Assembly: GCF_001517105.1 (NCBI RefSeq)
Contig: NZ_LPVF01000010.1
Coordinates: forward strand, 558,001-622,000
Length of the DNA stretch: 64,000 nt
Reading direction: 5' to 3'
Source: Bacillus halotolerans
Lineage (GTDB): Bacteria; Bacillota; Bacilli; Bacillales; Bacillaceae
Shown: positions 8,412 through 16,869 of the stretch, in pieces
How the letters are laid out: the number at the start of each line of letters is the position of its first letter
Numbering within the stretch: position 1 is the first letter of the stretch
Program-made: the position numbers and the translations under genes
The notes under the pieces: model-generated
The model's input: only the letters and a program-made list of their open reading frames with translations
Told to the model about the DNA's origin: nothing
The model's database searches: none

Positions 8412-9698
8412 TCAGCTGTCAGATTTCAAAGGCAAAACAACTTGAAAGATGCTGCCTTTTCCAGCTTCACTTTCAATCTTCAATTCCCCGTTATGTTCCT
8501 TTAATATTCTCAAACAAATGGCGAGCCCCAGCCCTGTGCCTTTCTCCTTTGTTGAATAAAAAGGTTTTCCGATTTGCTCAAGCTTTTCCTGTGACATGCC
8601 GTTTCCTTCATCTTTTACGCTTATTACGACGTGTGAAGCTGTTTTAGCAGTGGAAATCGTTACGATACCGCCTTTTGGCATTGCTTCAATTCCATTTTTG
8701 ATAATATTGATAAAAACCTGCTTCAGCTGGTTTTCGTCCCCTTTAATCATACAGGCTTCCGTCTCACCAAAATTCTTTTCTATAGCAATATTGGACAATA
8801 TGGCATTCGTATCAAGCAATGTCGTGACTTGTTTCAAAATTTCATTGATTGGGTGCGTTTTAAATGTAATTTCCTGCGGCTTCGCCAGCAGCAGCAGCTC
8901 GCCGAGCACCAGGTCAATTCTTTTAATCTCTGAAAAGATGATATCAAAATAATCTTTTCTATCCGGATATGATGTTTTCATAATTTGAAGGAATCCGCTG
9001 ACGGACGTTAAAGGATTTCTGACTTCATGTGCAATGCCGGCAGCCAGTTCACTCGTGATTGACAGTTTCTGCGACTCCCTCGCAAGCCGTTCATTGATTT
9101 CCAGAAGCTCATCTTCAGCCTCTTTTCGCTCAGTGATGTCTGACATTGTACCCAGGCTTCCGGTAAATTGCTCATCTCGGTCATAGTAAAGTTTATAGTG
9201 AATCTCGCCCCAAAAAATTGTCCCGTTCTTTGTCACATATTTTGCCGTAAACATCCCCGAGGACGCTTTGTTTTTGATTTGAGTATTAATGTGATCAGCT
9301 ACATGCTTTTCTTTTATGAAGTAATCATTATACATTGTCCCCATACATTCACTGATCGAAAAACCTGTGATAGCTGCCCACGCTTGATTTAAGTATGTAA
9401 TTTCGCCTTTTGCATTTGTTTGAAAAACGATCTCCTGTAAATTATCCATGATGCGGTTCTTCTCATCAGAAAGCTGTTTATACTTCCATTCATTATCTTT
9501 CATTTTCTTGACCAGCTGTTTTTTCTCATCGACATAATACGCCAGCATCCAGACACTGAAAATCGTTACTGCTGTATACACAATGTCAACAGGCCAATTA
9601 ATCGGGTTTTTGCCTATAAAATAAAATAAATAATCCCAAAACATAATAAAAATCATCGCCAAAATAATGGAAATGATACGTGCTTGATATTTTCTCAT
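8412..9698 (-). CDS. kinC: sporulation sensor histidine kinase KinC
   Basis: A 428-residue membrane histidine kinase that feeds phosphate into the Spo0F-Spo0B-Spo0A relay and promotes biofilm matrix production. Two N-terminal membrane helices (about 8-28 and 37-55) are followed by a PAS domain (about 75-200). The HisKA domain has His224 in AGIAHEVRNP, and the HATPase_c domain has N, G1 (DEGNGM) and G2 (GTGLGL) boxes. I chose the ATG at 9698 because AGGTGG precedes it; the 29 extra upstream codons have no site. ykqA follows at once. The enzyme family is known to respond to potassium leakage. Confidence 0.94.
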   Translation of the reverse strand: MRKYQARIISIILAMIFIMFWDYLFYFIGKNPINWPVDIVYTAVTIFSVWMLAYYVDEKKQLVKKMKDNEWKYKQLSDEKNRIMDNLQEIVFQTNAKGEITYLNQAWAAITGFSISECMGTMYNDYFIKEKHVADHINTQIKNKASSGMFTAKYVTKNGTIFWGEIHYKLYYDRDEQFTGSLGTMSDITERKEAEDELLEINERLARESQKLSITSELAAGIAHEVRNPLTSVSGFLQIMKTSYPDRKDYFDIIFSEIKRIDLVLGELLLLAKPQEITFKTHPINEILKQVTTLLDTNAILSNIAIEKNFGETEACMIKGDENQLKQVFINIIKNGIEAMPKGGIVTISTAKTASHVVISVKDEGNGMSQEKLEQIGKPFYSTKEKGTGLGLAICLRILKEHNGELKIESEAGKGSIFQVVLPLKSDS

Positions 9699-9844
9699 AT
9701 GACCACCTGCCGCTTGTGTTTCTCTGTTTATTGTACCATTCTTCGACAAATAATTGAGTAAAATATGTAAAGTATCCCAAATCATTCATTACCTTTTGTT
9801 CATGATGTCATATCTTAGGCGGCGGTAATCAGAAATCGGCACGC

Positions 9845-9880
9845 AAAAAAAGGCGGAGATTACACCATTCCGCCTTTTTC
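9845..9880 (-). terminator. abh terminator
   Basis: AAAAAGGCGGA stem and CCGCC arm with a T run on the minus strand, just after abh. Confidence 0.8.
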
Positions 9881-9888
9881 AACATATA

Positions 9889-10167
9889 TTATTCTTTTAA
9901 AGCGGCTTGAATTTCTTCGAGAAGCAGCTGTGCGCCTTCAGGGCTTAACGTAATTTTACCGTTGCCGTACTCTTTATTTTCTGAAGTGATTTCCCCAGTC
10001 ATTAAACAAATGCCATGAGGTTTGTACTTTTTCAAAATAATTTTATCGCCCTCGACAAAAAACTCAATGCTGTCTTTAATAGCAATATCCAGTGCCCGTC
10101 TTAACTCTATCGGCATAACAATACGGCCTAATTCATCTACTTTTCTTACAACACCTATTGATTTCAT
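9889..10167 (-). CDS. abh: AbrB-like transition state regulator Abh
   Basis: A 92-residue DNA-binding protein paralogous to AbrB. The N-terminal swapped-hairpin domain is clear: MKSIGVVRKVDELGRIVMP, with conserved Arg residues and the ELRR motif. The C-terminal half mediates multimerisation. It regulates transition-phase genes, including antibiotic and biofilm functions. It has its own terminator and an extracytoplasmic sigma-type promoter upstream. It is divergent from mreBH. Confidence 0.95.
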   Translation of the reverse strand: MKSIGVVRKVDELGRIVMPIELRRALDIAIKDSIEFFVEGDKIILKKYKPHGICLMTGEITSENKEYGNGKITLSPEGAQLLLEEIQAALKE

Positions 10168-10235
10168 AAAAACCCTTCTTCCTTAAATGTTTCTTTTTTC
10201 ATGTAATATTCAAGGTTGTCCCTCAATATATCGTA

Positions 10236-10262
10236 GACGTACGAAACGCAGAAAAAGTTTCC
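10236..10262 (-). promoter_or_regulatory. ECF (sigma-X type) promoter of abh
   Basis: On the minus strand GGAAAC (10257-10262) and CGTC (10236-10239) have 17 bases between AAAC and CGTC. This matches the sigma-X/sigma-W promoter pattern, and abh is a known sigma-X target. It lies about 70 bases upstream of the start. Confidence 0.6.
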
Positions 10263-10370
10263 TGCTTTCTTGAAGAATCGCAAGATATTTTTTCCATAAA
10301 ACCGAAAAATGTATTACTTCTGTTACACCCTTCCGCAGTTTTTTACAAAAACATTTCTTTCCCGACGCAC

Positions 10371-10376
10371 ACCCCC
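10371..10376 (+). promoter_or_regulatory. candidate sigma-I -35 element of mreBH
   Basis: ACCCCC followed by an A run matches the unusual -35 of sigma-I promoters, and mreBH is a reported sigma-I (heat) target. The expected -10 is less clear; TTAGAAAC about 20 bases downstream is the best candidate. Confidence 0.45.
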
Positions 10377-10448
10377 AAAAATCGCTTCTTTTCTTAGAAA
10401 CTTTAAATGTAGAATCATATAAAATCAGGATAAAGATTGGGTGAAAAC

Positions 10449-11456
10449 ATGTTTCAATCAACTGAAATTGGAATTGACTTAGGAACAGCTAATATACTTG
10501 TTTACAGCAAAAATAAAGGAATCATCTTAAATGAACCTTCTGTTGTCGCAGTAGATACAACGACTAAAGCAGTGCTTGCGATCGGGACTGACGCGAAAAA
10601 TATGATCGGTAAAACACCGGGAAAAATTGTCGCTGTCAGACCGATGAAAGACGGCGTTATCGCTGACTACGACATGACAACTGATTTGTTAAAGCACATC
10701 ATGAAAAAAGCCGGAAAGAGCATCGGCATGTCGTTCAGAAAGCCGAATGTCGTTGTGTGCACACCATCAGGCTCAACTGCAGTAGAACGCCGCGCCATCA
10801 GTGACGCGGTGAAAAATTGCGGAGCGAAAAACGTCCATTTAATTGAAGAACCGGTGGCAGCTGCAATCGGAGCGGATTTGCCGGTTGACGAGCCGGTTGC
10901 TAACGTGGTGGTAGATATCGGCGGCGGGACGACGGAAGTCGCGATTATTTCCTTTGGAGGCGTTGTCTCCTGCCATTCAATCAGAATCGGCGGAGACCAG
11001 CTTGATGAGGATATCGTTGCTTTTGTGCGGAAAAAGTACAATTTGCTGATCGGTGAACGCACAGCTGAGCAGGTTAAAATGGAAATTGGCCATGCATTGA
11101 TTGAGCATGTGCCGGATGCAATGGAAATTCGCGGACGTGACCTTGTGACGGGGCTACCGAAAACCATTATGCTTCAATCAAATGAAATTCAAAACGCGAT
11201 GCGTGAATCTCTCCTTCATATTCTTGAAGCGATTAGAGCCACACTTGAGGACTGTCCTCCTGAATTAAGCGGAGACATTGTCGATCGCGGCGTAATTTTA
11301 ACAGGCGGCGGGGCGCTTCTTAACGGAATCAAAGAATGGCTGTCAGAAGAAATCGTTGTACCTGTACACGTTGCGCCAAACCCGCTTGAATCCGTGGCAA
11401 TCGGCACCGGCCGTTCTTTAGAGGTGATTGATAAGCTCCAAAAAGCGGTTAAATAA
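10449..11456 (+). CDS. mreBH: actin-like cell-shape protein MreBH
   Basis: A 335-residue bacterial actin that guides lateral wall synthesis and localises the hydrolase LytE. Nucleotide-pocket motifs are visible: phosphate 1 [12 protein letters not shown] at 8-19, phosphate 2 [15 protein letters not shown], and the adenosine motif [13 protein letters not shown] near residue 285. I chose the ATG at 10449 (MFQSTEIG) to match the MreB family N-terminus; an in-frame TTG lies four codons upstream. ykpC follows. Confidence 0.94.
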   Translation: MFQSTEIGIDLGTANILVYSKNKGIILNEPSVVAVDTTTKAVLAIGTDAKNMIGKTPGKIVAVRPMKDGVIADYDMTTDLLKHIMKKAGKSIGMSFRKPNVVVCTPSGSTAVERRAISDAVKNCGAKNVHLIEEPVAAAIGADLPVDEPVANVVVDIGGGTTEVAIISFGGVVSCHSIRIGGDQLDEDIVAFVRKKYNLLIGERTAEQVKMEIGHALIEHVPDAMEIRGRDLVTGLPKTIMLQSNEIQNAMRESLLHILEAIRATLEDCPPELSGDIVDRGVILTGGGALLNGIKEWLSEEIVVPVHVAPNPLESVAIGTGRSLEVIDKLQKAVK

Positions 11457-11558
11457 TCCTTTTCTCGCAAAATCTCAGAAAGTAATTGAAATTCCTGCTT
11501 CTTTTTTCCTCTCTCGCTTCATATTGTGGGAAATGGAGAAACGATAAGGAGGAAACAG

Positions 11559-11690
11559 ATGCTTAGAGATTTAGGAAGACGGGTAGCGATTGCAGCCATT
11601 TTGAGCGGAATCATTCTTGGAGGCATGAGCATTTCACTGGCAAACATGCCTCATGCGCCTGAAGGCACTGTAAAAATGAATCATCCATAA
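11559..11690 (+). CDS. ykpC: small membrane protein YkpC, 43 aa
   Basis: A 43-residue protein: a basic N-terminus (MLRDLGRRVA), one hydrophobic segment (IAAILSGIILGGMSISLA), then a short tail ending MNHP. This is a single-pass membrane or secreted microprotein. AAGGAGG lies 8 bases before the ATG and a terminator follows. It is about 100 bases downstream of mreBH and may share its transcript. Function is unknown. Confidence 0.8.
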   Translation: MLRDLGRRVAIAAILSGIILGGMSISLANMPHAPEGTVKMNHP

Positions 11691-11697
11691 GTGTTGA

Positions 11698-11729
11698 AAA
11701 GCCCAAGACCATTTTGTTTTGGGTTTTTC
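11698..11729 (+). terminator. terminator after ykpC
   Basis: CCCAA ... TTGGG stem followed by TTTTTC; it overlaps the leader of ampS. Confidence 0.6.
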
Positions 11730-11803
11730 TCTTTGCACTCCTTTCTTTTCTTTATAGGAGATTATTTGATATGATGAGAAAAAAGCACGAGGAGGAAAGA
11801 TTG

Positions 11804-13036
11804 ATGGATACATTTTCAGAGAAACTAAATACATATGCCCAGCTGGCGGTTGAGGTCGGCGTTAATGTCCAAAAAGGCCAGTATGTGGTGGTAAATGCTT
11901 CGACGGAGGTTCGCGATTTCGTCCGTCTGATTGTAAAACATGCATATGAAAAAGGCGCAAAAAATGTAACAGTGAATTGGCAGGATGACGAAGTGGCCAA
12001 ATTAAAATATGACCTGGCGCCGTTTGAAGCCTTTGAAGAGTATCCTGAATGGGAAGCGAAAGGCAGAGAAGAGCTTGCCAAGAAAGGAGCTGCTTTCATT
12101 TCAGTCGTATCCTCAAACCCAGATTTACTGCAAGGGGTAGATTCCAAACGGATTGCCGCCTTCCAAAAAGCTGCAGGCAAAGCGTTACATACATACAGAC
12201 AATACATTCAATCTGATAAAGTGAGCTGGACTGTCGTCGGTGCTGCATCAGCAGGTTGGGCTCAGAAAGTATTCCCTGGCAAATCAGAAGAGGAAGCGAC
12301 ACAGCTCCTGTGGGAAGAAATTTTTAAAGCCACACGCGTAAACGAAGAAAATCCGGTTCAAGCGTGGATCAATCATGATCAAAACCTTCATGAAAAAGTT
12401 GATCATTTGAACCAAAAACATTATGCCGCTTTACATTACCAAGCAGAAGGAACTGATTTAACAATCAAGCTGCCGAAAAAACACGTTTGGGCAGGTGCCG
12501 GAAGCGTAAATGAAAGCGGACATGAATTTATGGCCAATATGCCGACAGAAGAAGTATTCACACTGCCGCAAAAAGACGGGGTTGACGGGTTTGTATCGAG
12601 CACAAAACCGCTAAGCTACGGCGGGAACATTATCGAAAACTTCACGCTCACATTCAAAAACGGCCGTATTGTTGACATTAAAGCCGAAAAAGGAGAAGAC
12701 ATTTTAAAAGAATTGGTCGAAACAGATGAAGGCTCTCACTATCTTGGTGAAGTAGCTCTTGTCCCGTACGATTCGGCTATTTCACAGTCAAATATTCTTT
12801 TTTACAACACTTTATTTGATGAAAATGCGTCAAATCACCTGGCGATCGGCAGTGCCTATGCTTTTAATATTGAGGGCGGAAAACAGATGTCTCGCGAAGA
12901 GCTTGTCAAAGAAGGCTTAAATGAAAGCATTACCCACGTAGACTTTATGGTTGGTTCTAAGGATATGAACATTGATGGAATTACTGAAGACGGAAAAAGA
13001 GAACCTATCTTTAGAAATGGAAATTGGGCTTTTTAA
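11804..13036 (+). CDS. ampS: aminopeptidase AmpS (M29)
   Basis: A 410-residue cytoplasmic metalloaminopeptidase of family M29 that trims N-terminal residues from peptides. The conserved body includes the EENPVQAW and GGNIIENF segments, the metal-ligand Glu in TDEGSHYLGEVALVPYD, and His/Asp residues in THVDFMVGSKDMNIDG near the C-terminus. The frame extends to 11714, but I chose the ATG at 11804 because AGGAGGAAAG lies just upstream. A TATGAT -10 sits at 11770-11775. It is monocistronic. Confidence 0.94.
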   Translation: MDTFSEKLNTYAQLAVEVGVNVQKGQYVVVNASTEVRDFVRLIVKHAYEKGAKNVTVNWQDDEVAKLKYDLAPFEAFEEYPEWEAKGREELAKKGAAFISVVSSNPDLLQGVDSKRIAAFQKAAGKALHTYRQYIQSDKVSWTVVGAASAGWAQKVFPGKSEEEATQLLWEEIFKATRVNEENPVQAWINHDQNLHEKVDHLNQKHYAALHYQAEGTDLTIKLPKKHVWAGAGSVNESGHEFMANMPTEEVFTLPQKDGVDGFVSSTKPLSYGGNIIENFTLTFKNGRIVDIKAEKGEDILKELVETDEGSHYLGEVALVPYDSAISQSNILFYNTLFDENASNHLAIGSAYAFNIEGGKQMSREELVKEGLNESITHVDFMVGSKDMNIDGITEDGKREPIFRNGNWAF

Positions 13037-13037
13037 A

Positions 13038-13070
13038 TAAAGAAGGAGGCTTTCGCCTCCTTCTTATTTT
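13038..13070. terminator. bidirectional terminator ampS/ykpB
   Basis: AAGAAGGAGGC-TTTC-GCCTCCTTCTT with a T run, between converging genes. Confidence 0.88.
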
Positions 13071-13975
13071 TTTGCTTCATACATTTGCAGATTGGCATAA
13101 ACTGTTTCTAATATTGGTGTTGACAGAGACAAACGCTTTGCTTTATCAAGCAAAAAGCCGTGCAGATGATCTCCTTCTGTCGTTTGGCCATTTTCCATAT
13201 CACGGAGCATGGAGGATTTCATATGATAAGACATGCTTGTCATTGTGCGGAAGCTGTCTTCTTCAAGCTCTGGATCAGCCGGAACTCCTTCCTTGCGCAA
13301 GATCATGCCGATTTCCCCAATGAGTGTTCGCGCAGTGTGCCGCCCGCTCTCTGTTTCAAGGATTGGTCCAAGCGGTCTTTGAAATAAGGTTGTCACTCCT
13401 GCTTGTGCTGCAATAAACAGATATTTTTTCCAGATGTCTTTCTCAATATGCCCGCTAATGATGACCTCTGCCTTCACTCCTGCAAATGCTTCCTCAAGCT
13501 CTTTTATCCGTTCCGTGCGCTCACCGTTCCATTCACCGAACACAAAACGATGCGACGCACTTGTATGTTTGATTTCTCCCAGATTGTTTAAAGCACTTTC
13601 TATGAAACACAGCCCGCCCAGCACCTGATCTTTCGAAAATGCCGTAAACAGCTGCTCGTAGTGACGATAACCGTTTAAGAAAGGAATAATGACTGATTCG
13701 CTGTGGACAAAAGGTTTGACATCGCTAATCACCTGACCGAGTGAATATGCTTTAGAAGCGATGATGATCACATCAAACTGTTCTTTTTCTCCTGCAGTGA
13801 TTACTGCGGGCTGAAAGGACACGTCACCCTTTTCACTATGAATAACTAGTCCCGTTTGTTTTAACTGTTCAGCTCTTTTTTGGCGGACAAGAAACGTCAC
13901 CGCATTCCCTTTCTCTGCAAGCCGTCCGCCAATATAACCGCCTACTCCACCTGCTCCGACAATTAAAAATTTCAA
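13064..13975 (-). CDS. ykpB: ketopantoate reductase-like protein
   Basis: A 303-residue NADPH-dependent oxidoreductase of the ApbA/PanE family, which reduces 2-dehydropantoate to pantoate for coenzyme A synthesis. The N-terminal Rossmann motif is VGAGGVGGYIGGRL. A catalytic Lys in the family hinge (DIWKKYLFIA) is retained. I chose the TTG at 13975, which has GGGG 9 bases upstream; the frame continues to 14005 but reaches into the ykpA terminator. B. subtilis has a second, major PanE elsewhere, so this paralogue may have a different substrate. Confidence 0.85.
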   Translation of the reverse strand: MKFLIVGAGGVGGYIGGRLAEKGNAVTFLVRQKRAEQLKQTGLVIHSEKGDVSFQPAVITAGEKEQFDVIIIASKAYSLGQVISDVKPFVHSESVIIPFLNGYRHYEQLFTAFSKDQVLGGLCFIESALNNLGEIKHTSASHRFVFGEWNGERTERIKELEEAFAGVKAEVIISGHIEKDIWKKYLFIAAQAGVTTLFQRPLGPILETESGRHTARTLIGEIGMILRKEGVPADPELEEDSFRTMTSMSYHMKSSMLRDMENGQTTEGDHLHGFLLDKAKRLSLSTPILETVYANLQMYEAKK

Positions 13976-14002
13976 GTTAATGTCCCCTTTCTTTTCTATG
14001 TA

Positions 14003-14037
14003 CAAAAAAAAGCAGAGAATTCTCTGCTTTTTTTATT
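14003..14037 (-). terminator. ykpA terminator
   Basis: A perfectly symmetric hairpin AGCAGAGA/TCTCTGCT with A and T runs on both sides. Confidence 0.85.
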
Positions 14038-15655
14038 ACGCGTATAGTTCAGCCAGTTTTTTCTGCACATCAGCATTTTCAAGGAACTCGTCATAGCTCA
14101 TTTGCTTGTCAACAATGCCATTAGGTGTAATCTCTATGATTCTGTTGGCAATCGTCTGTACAAACTGGTGGTCATGTGATGTAAACAGCATAGCGCCTTT
14201 AAAGCTGATTAAGCCATTATTGAGCGCTGTAATAGATTCTAGGTCTAAGTGGTTGGTCGGTTCATCCAAAATTAAAATATTGGCGCCAGAAAGCATTGCT
14301 TTCGAAAGCATGCAGCGAACCTTTTCTCCCCCAGATAAAACATTTGCTTTTTTGTGTACTTCTTCACCGGAAAACAGCATGCGTCCTAAGAAGCCGCGTA
14401 AAAAGCTCTCACTTTGGTCATGAGGAGAATACTGGCGAAGCCAGTCTACAAGATTTAAATCACTGCCTTCAAAATATTCGCTGTTGTCTTTAGGGAAGTA
14501 CGCTTGAGATGTCGTCACGCCCCATTTAAATGTTCCGCTGTCAGCTTCCATTTCCCCGGAAATGATTTTGAACAGAGTAGTAACAGCCAATTCGTTACGC
14601 CCTGTAAAAGCAATTTTATCTTCTCTATTCATAATAAAGCTGACATTGTCGAGAACTTTTACACCGTCAATTGTTTTCGTTAATCCTTCTACCCGGAGAA
14701 CGTCATTACCGATTTCTCGTTCCGGTGTGAAATTGACGTAAGGATAACGGCGTGAAGACGGTTTAATATCATCAAGAGAAATTTTATCAAGAAGTTTCTT
14801 TCTTGAAGTCGCCTGTTTTGATTTAGACGCATTTGCGCTGAATCTGGCCACAAACTCTTGTAGCTGTTTAATTTGCTCTTCTTTTTTCTTGTTCGCTTCT
14901 TGAGAAAGCTTCAAAGCAAGCTGGCTTGATTCATACCAGAAATCATAGTTTCCGACGTAGATTTGGATTTTGTTAAAATCAAGGTCAGCAATATGTGTAC
15001 ACACTTTATTTAAAAAGTGACGGTCATGGGATACAACAATCACAGTGTTTTCAAAGTTAATCAGAAACTCTTCCAGCCACTGAATTGCCTGAAGGTCTAA
15101 GTGGTTCGTCGGCTCATCAAGAAGCAGGACATCGGGCTTGCCGAATAATGCCTGAGCCAAGAGAACTTTCACTTTTTCGGAACCGCCAAGATCTTCCATC
15201 TTCTTCGTGTGAAGATCTTCTGAGATGCCGAGACCTTTTAGAAGGATCGCAGCTTCACTTTCTGCTTCCCATCCGTTCAGCTCTGCAAATTCACCTTCGA
15301 GCTCTGCCGCACGAATTCCGTCTTCATCCGAGAAATCAGGCTTCATGTAAATTGCGTCTTTCTCCTGCATGACCTCGTATAAACGCTTATGTCCCATAAT
15401 CACAACTTTTAGCACTTCATACTCTTCGTACTCAAAGTGGTTCTGTTTCAGGATGGCAAGACGCTCGCCAGGACTCATATGAACATCGCCTGTCTGAGGC
15501 TCAATTTCTCCTGATAACACTTTCAGAAACGTTGATTTACCAGCACCATTGGCACCAATTAACCCGTAGCAGTTGCCTGGGGTAAATTTAATATTTACAT
15601 CTTCAAATAACTTGCGATCCGCAAAGCGCAAGCTCACATTATTTACAGCAATCAT
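14036..15655 (-). CDS. ykpA: ABC-F family ATPase YkpA
   Basis: A 539-residue soluble protein with two ABC ATPase domains and no membrane segment. The first has Walker A GANGAGKST at about 34-42, a signature motif in LGGSEKVKVLLAQ and Walker B LLLDEPTNHLD. The second has a degenerate Walker A (FTGRNELAVTT), signature LSGGEKVRCMLS and LILDEPTNHLD. The linker between them is charged and helical. ABC-F proteins of this subgroup act on the ribosome to modulate translation. It is transcribed alone. Confidence 0.92.
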   Translation of the reverse strand: MIAVNNVSLRFADRKLFEDVNIKFTPGNCYGLIGANGAGKSTFLKVLSGEIEPQTGDVHMSPGERLAILKQNHFEYEEYEVLKVVIMGHKRLYEVMQEKDAIYMKPDFSDEDGIRAAELEGEFAELNGWEAESEAAILLKGLGISEDLHTKKMEDLGGSEKVKVLLAQALFGKPDVLLLDEPTNHLDLQAIQWLEEFLINFENTVIVVSHDRHFLNKVCTHIADLDFNKIQIYVGNYDFWYESSQLALKLSQEANKKKEEQIKQLQEFVARFSANASKSKQATSRKKLLDKISLDDIKPSSRRYPYVNFTPEREIGNDVLRVEGLTKTIDGVKVLDNVSFIMNREDKIAFTGRNELAVTTLFKIISGEMEADSGTFKWGVTTSQAYFPKDNSEYFEGSDLNLVDWLRQYSPHDQSESFLRGFLGRMLFSGEEVHKKANVLSGGEKVRCMLSKAMLSGANILILDEPTNHLDLESITALNNGLISFKGAMLFTSHDHQFVQTIANRIIEITPNGIVDKQMSYDEFLENADVQKKLAELYA

Positions 15656-15771
15656 TTAATATCCTCCATCATGTCTATCATCATTAAAAGTATACCATGA
15701 ATGGAAGACAAGAGAAATGCTTCACTGATAAAAGCAGGCAGAAACACTTCTACACTAAAAGGGCGAAGCTG

Positions 15772-15780
15772 TGATACAAT
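15772..15780 (+). promoter_or_regulatory. extended -10 promoter of ykoA
   Basis: TGA-TACAAT is an extended -10 about 60 bases upstream of ykoA. The -35 is poor. Confidence 0.4.
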
Positions 15781-15839
15781 TGAAGACAAAGAGGATGCAT
15801 CCAGATGGAAAATCATACATTCTTACTCGGAGGAACACA

Positions 15840-16109
15840 TTGAAGCTTTTAACACTGACTGAATATTGCTTATTGATCTTTTTTACAGGCTTTTACCTTG
15901 CCGTAACTGGCTTTACCGCCAAAGATATCGGCTTATATATCGGGATCGCCCTGATTTATATCTTCTCACATATCTTCTCTAAACGGTTATTAGAAAAACG
16001 CGGCAAAGAGAACAAGCAAGTGCACCTTTTCTTCAGTGTGCTGGCCATTATCGGTTCAGTATTTGTCACTGTATTATGCATTGCATTAGTCGCTTCTTTT
16101 TCCAATTAA
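15840..16109 (+). CDS. ykoA: small membrane protein YkoA
   Basis: An 89-residue integral membrane protein with three hydrophobic helices (about 9-25, 30-44 and 65-86) separated by a basic loop (KRLLEKRGKENKQ). I chose the TTG at 15840 because GGAGG lies 7 bases upstream; the frame is open for another 23 codons without a site. No known domain is visible and the function is unknown. It converges with sipT and shares a terminator. Confidence 0.78.
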   Translation: MKLLTLTEYCLLIFFTGFYLAVTGFTAKDIGLYIGIALIYIFSHIFSKRLLEKRGKENKQVHLFFSVLAIIGSVFVTVLCIALVASFSN

Positions 16110-16147
16110 AAAACGCCTGCTGTCCAAAGGCCAGCAAGGCGTTTTTA
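16108..16147. terminator. bidirectional terminator ykoA/sipT
   Basis: AAAAACGCCTGCTG ... CAGCAAGGCGTTTTT with one bulged base, between converging genes. Confidence 0.85.
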
Positions 16148-16726
16148 TTTGGTTTGGCGCATTTCATTAAACGGGAAAAATACAAACTTCGACGTACCCA
16201 CAATCCGATCTTCCGCAATCAGTCCGAGGCCATTTCTGCTGTCCATGGAGTTTAGCCGGTTATCCCCCATGACGAAATATTTGCCTTTCGGTACTTTCAC
16301 CGGGCCAAAGTCGCCTGTAAGACTGACACCAAGCTTTTCTGCCTCTTTTTTGTTTTTAGACAAATAAGGCTCGGCAACTTTTTTTCCGTTTATATAAAGC
16401 GTGTCATCCTTCATTTCCACGGTTTCTCCAGGCTTACCGATCAATCGTTTGACGTAATGGATTTTTGAAGTCTCACCATTGATAATGACGATATCTCCCC
16501 GCTCCAGGTCACCGATATAGTGTACCGTTTTATTGACAAACAGTCTTTCGCCGTCATGTAAAGTGGGGTACATAGATGAACCTTCGACTAAATACGGTTC
16601 AAATAGGAAGTGGCGGATAATGAGTGCCAGCAGGACAGCAATGACAATTGCTTTTCCCCATTCCCAATACGTATTTGTTTTTTTCTTCCCCGCTTTTTCA
16701 GTTTTTGTTTGATTTTCTTCGGTCAA
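16145..16726 (-). CDS. sipT: type I signal peptidase SipT
   Basis: Cleaves signal peptides of secreted preproteins at the outer face of the membrane. The 193 residues have one N-terminal membrane anchor (about 25-41). Box B EGSSMYPTL carries nucleophile Ser51. Box D YVKRLIGKPG carries the general base Lys93, and box E is GDNRLNSMDSR. The start is TTG at 16726 with AGGAGG 7 bases upstream. It is the major pre-protein processing enzyme together with SipS. It is monocistronic. Confidence 0.95.
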   Translation of the reverse strand: MTEENQTKTEKAGKKKTNTYWEWGKAIVIAVLLALIIRHFLFEPYLVEGSSMYPTLHDGERLFVNKTVHYIGDLERGDIVIINGETSKIHYVKRLIGKPGETVEMKDDTLYINGKKVAEPYLSKNKKEAEKLGVSLTGDFGPVKVPKGKYFVMGDNRLNSMDSRNGLGLIAEDRIVGTSKFVFFPFNEMRQTK

Positions 16727-16833
16727 AGTGTTTCCTCCTAGACGATTGCTATGTCAGTTGTTTCCCTTCTTTTACTTTATCATAATTTATTATAAAATAC
16801 ATAACTTAACCGCGCTGCCGCGAGAAGATAGAG

Positions 16834-16865
16834 AAAAAGCGTCCTTTAGTAACAGGACGCTTTTT
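16834..16865 (-). terminator. fruRKA operon terminator
   Basis: AGCGTCC/GGACGCT hairpin followed by T residues on the minus strand. Confidence 0.8.
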
Positions 16866-16869
16866 TTCC

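Noticed and set aside
10210..10461. 83-codon minus-strand frame between abh and mreBH
   Set aside because: Covers the abh and mreBH promoters and reaches into mreBH antisense; no ribosome binding site.
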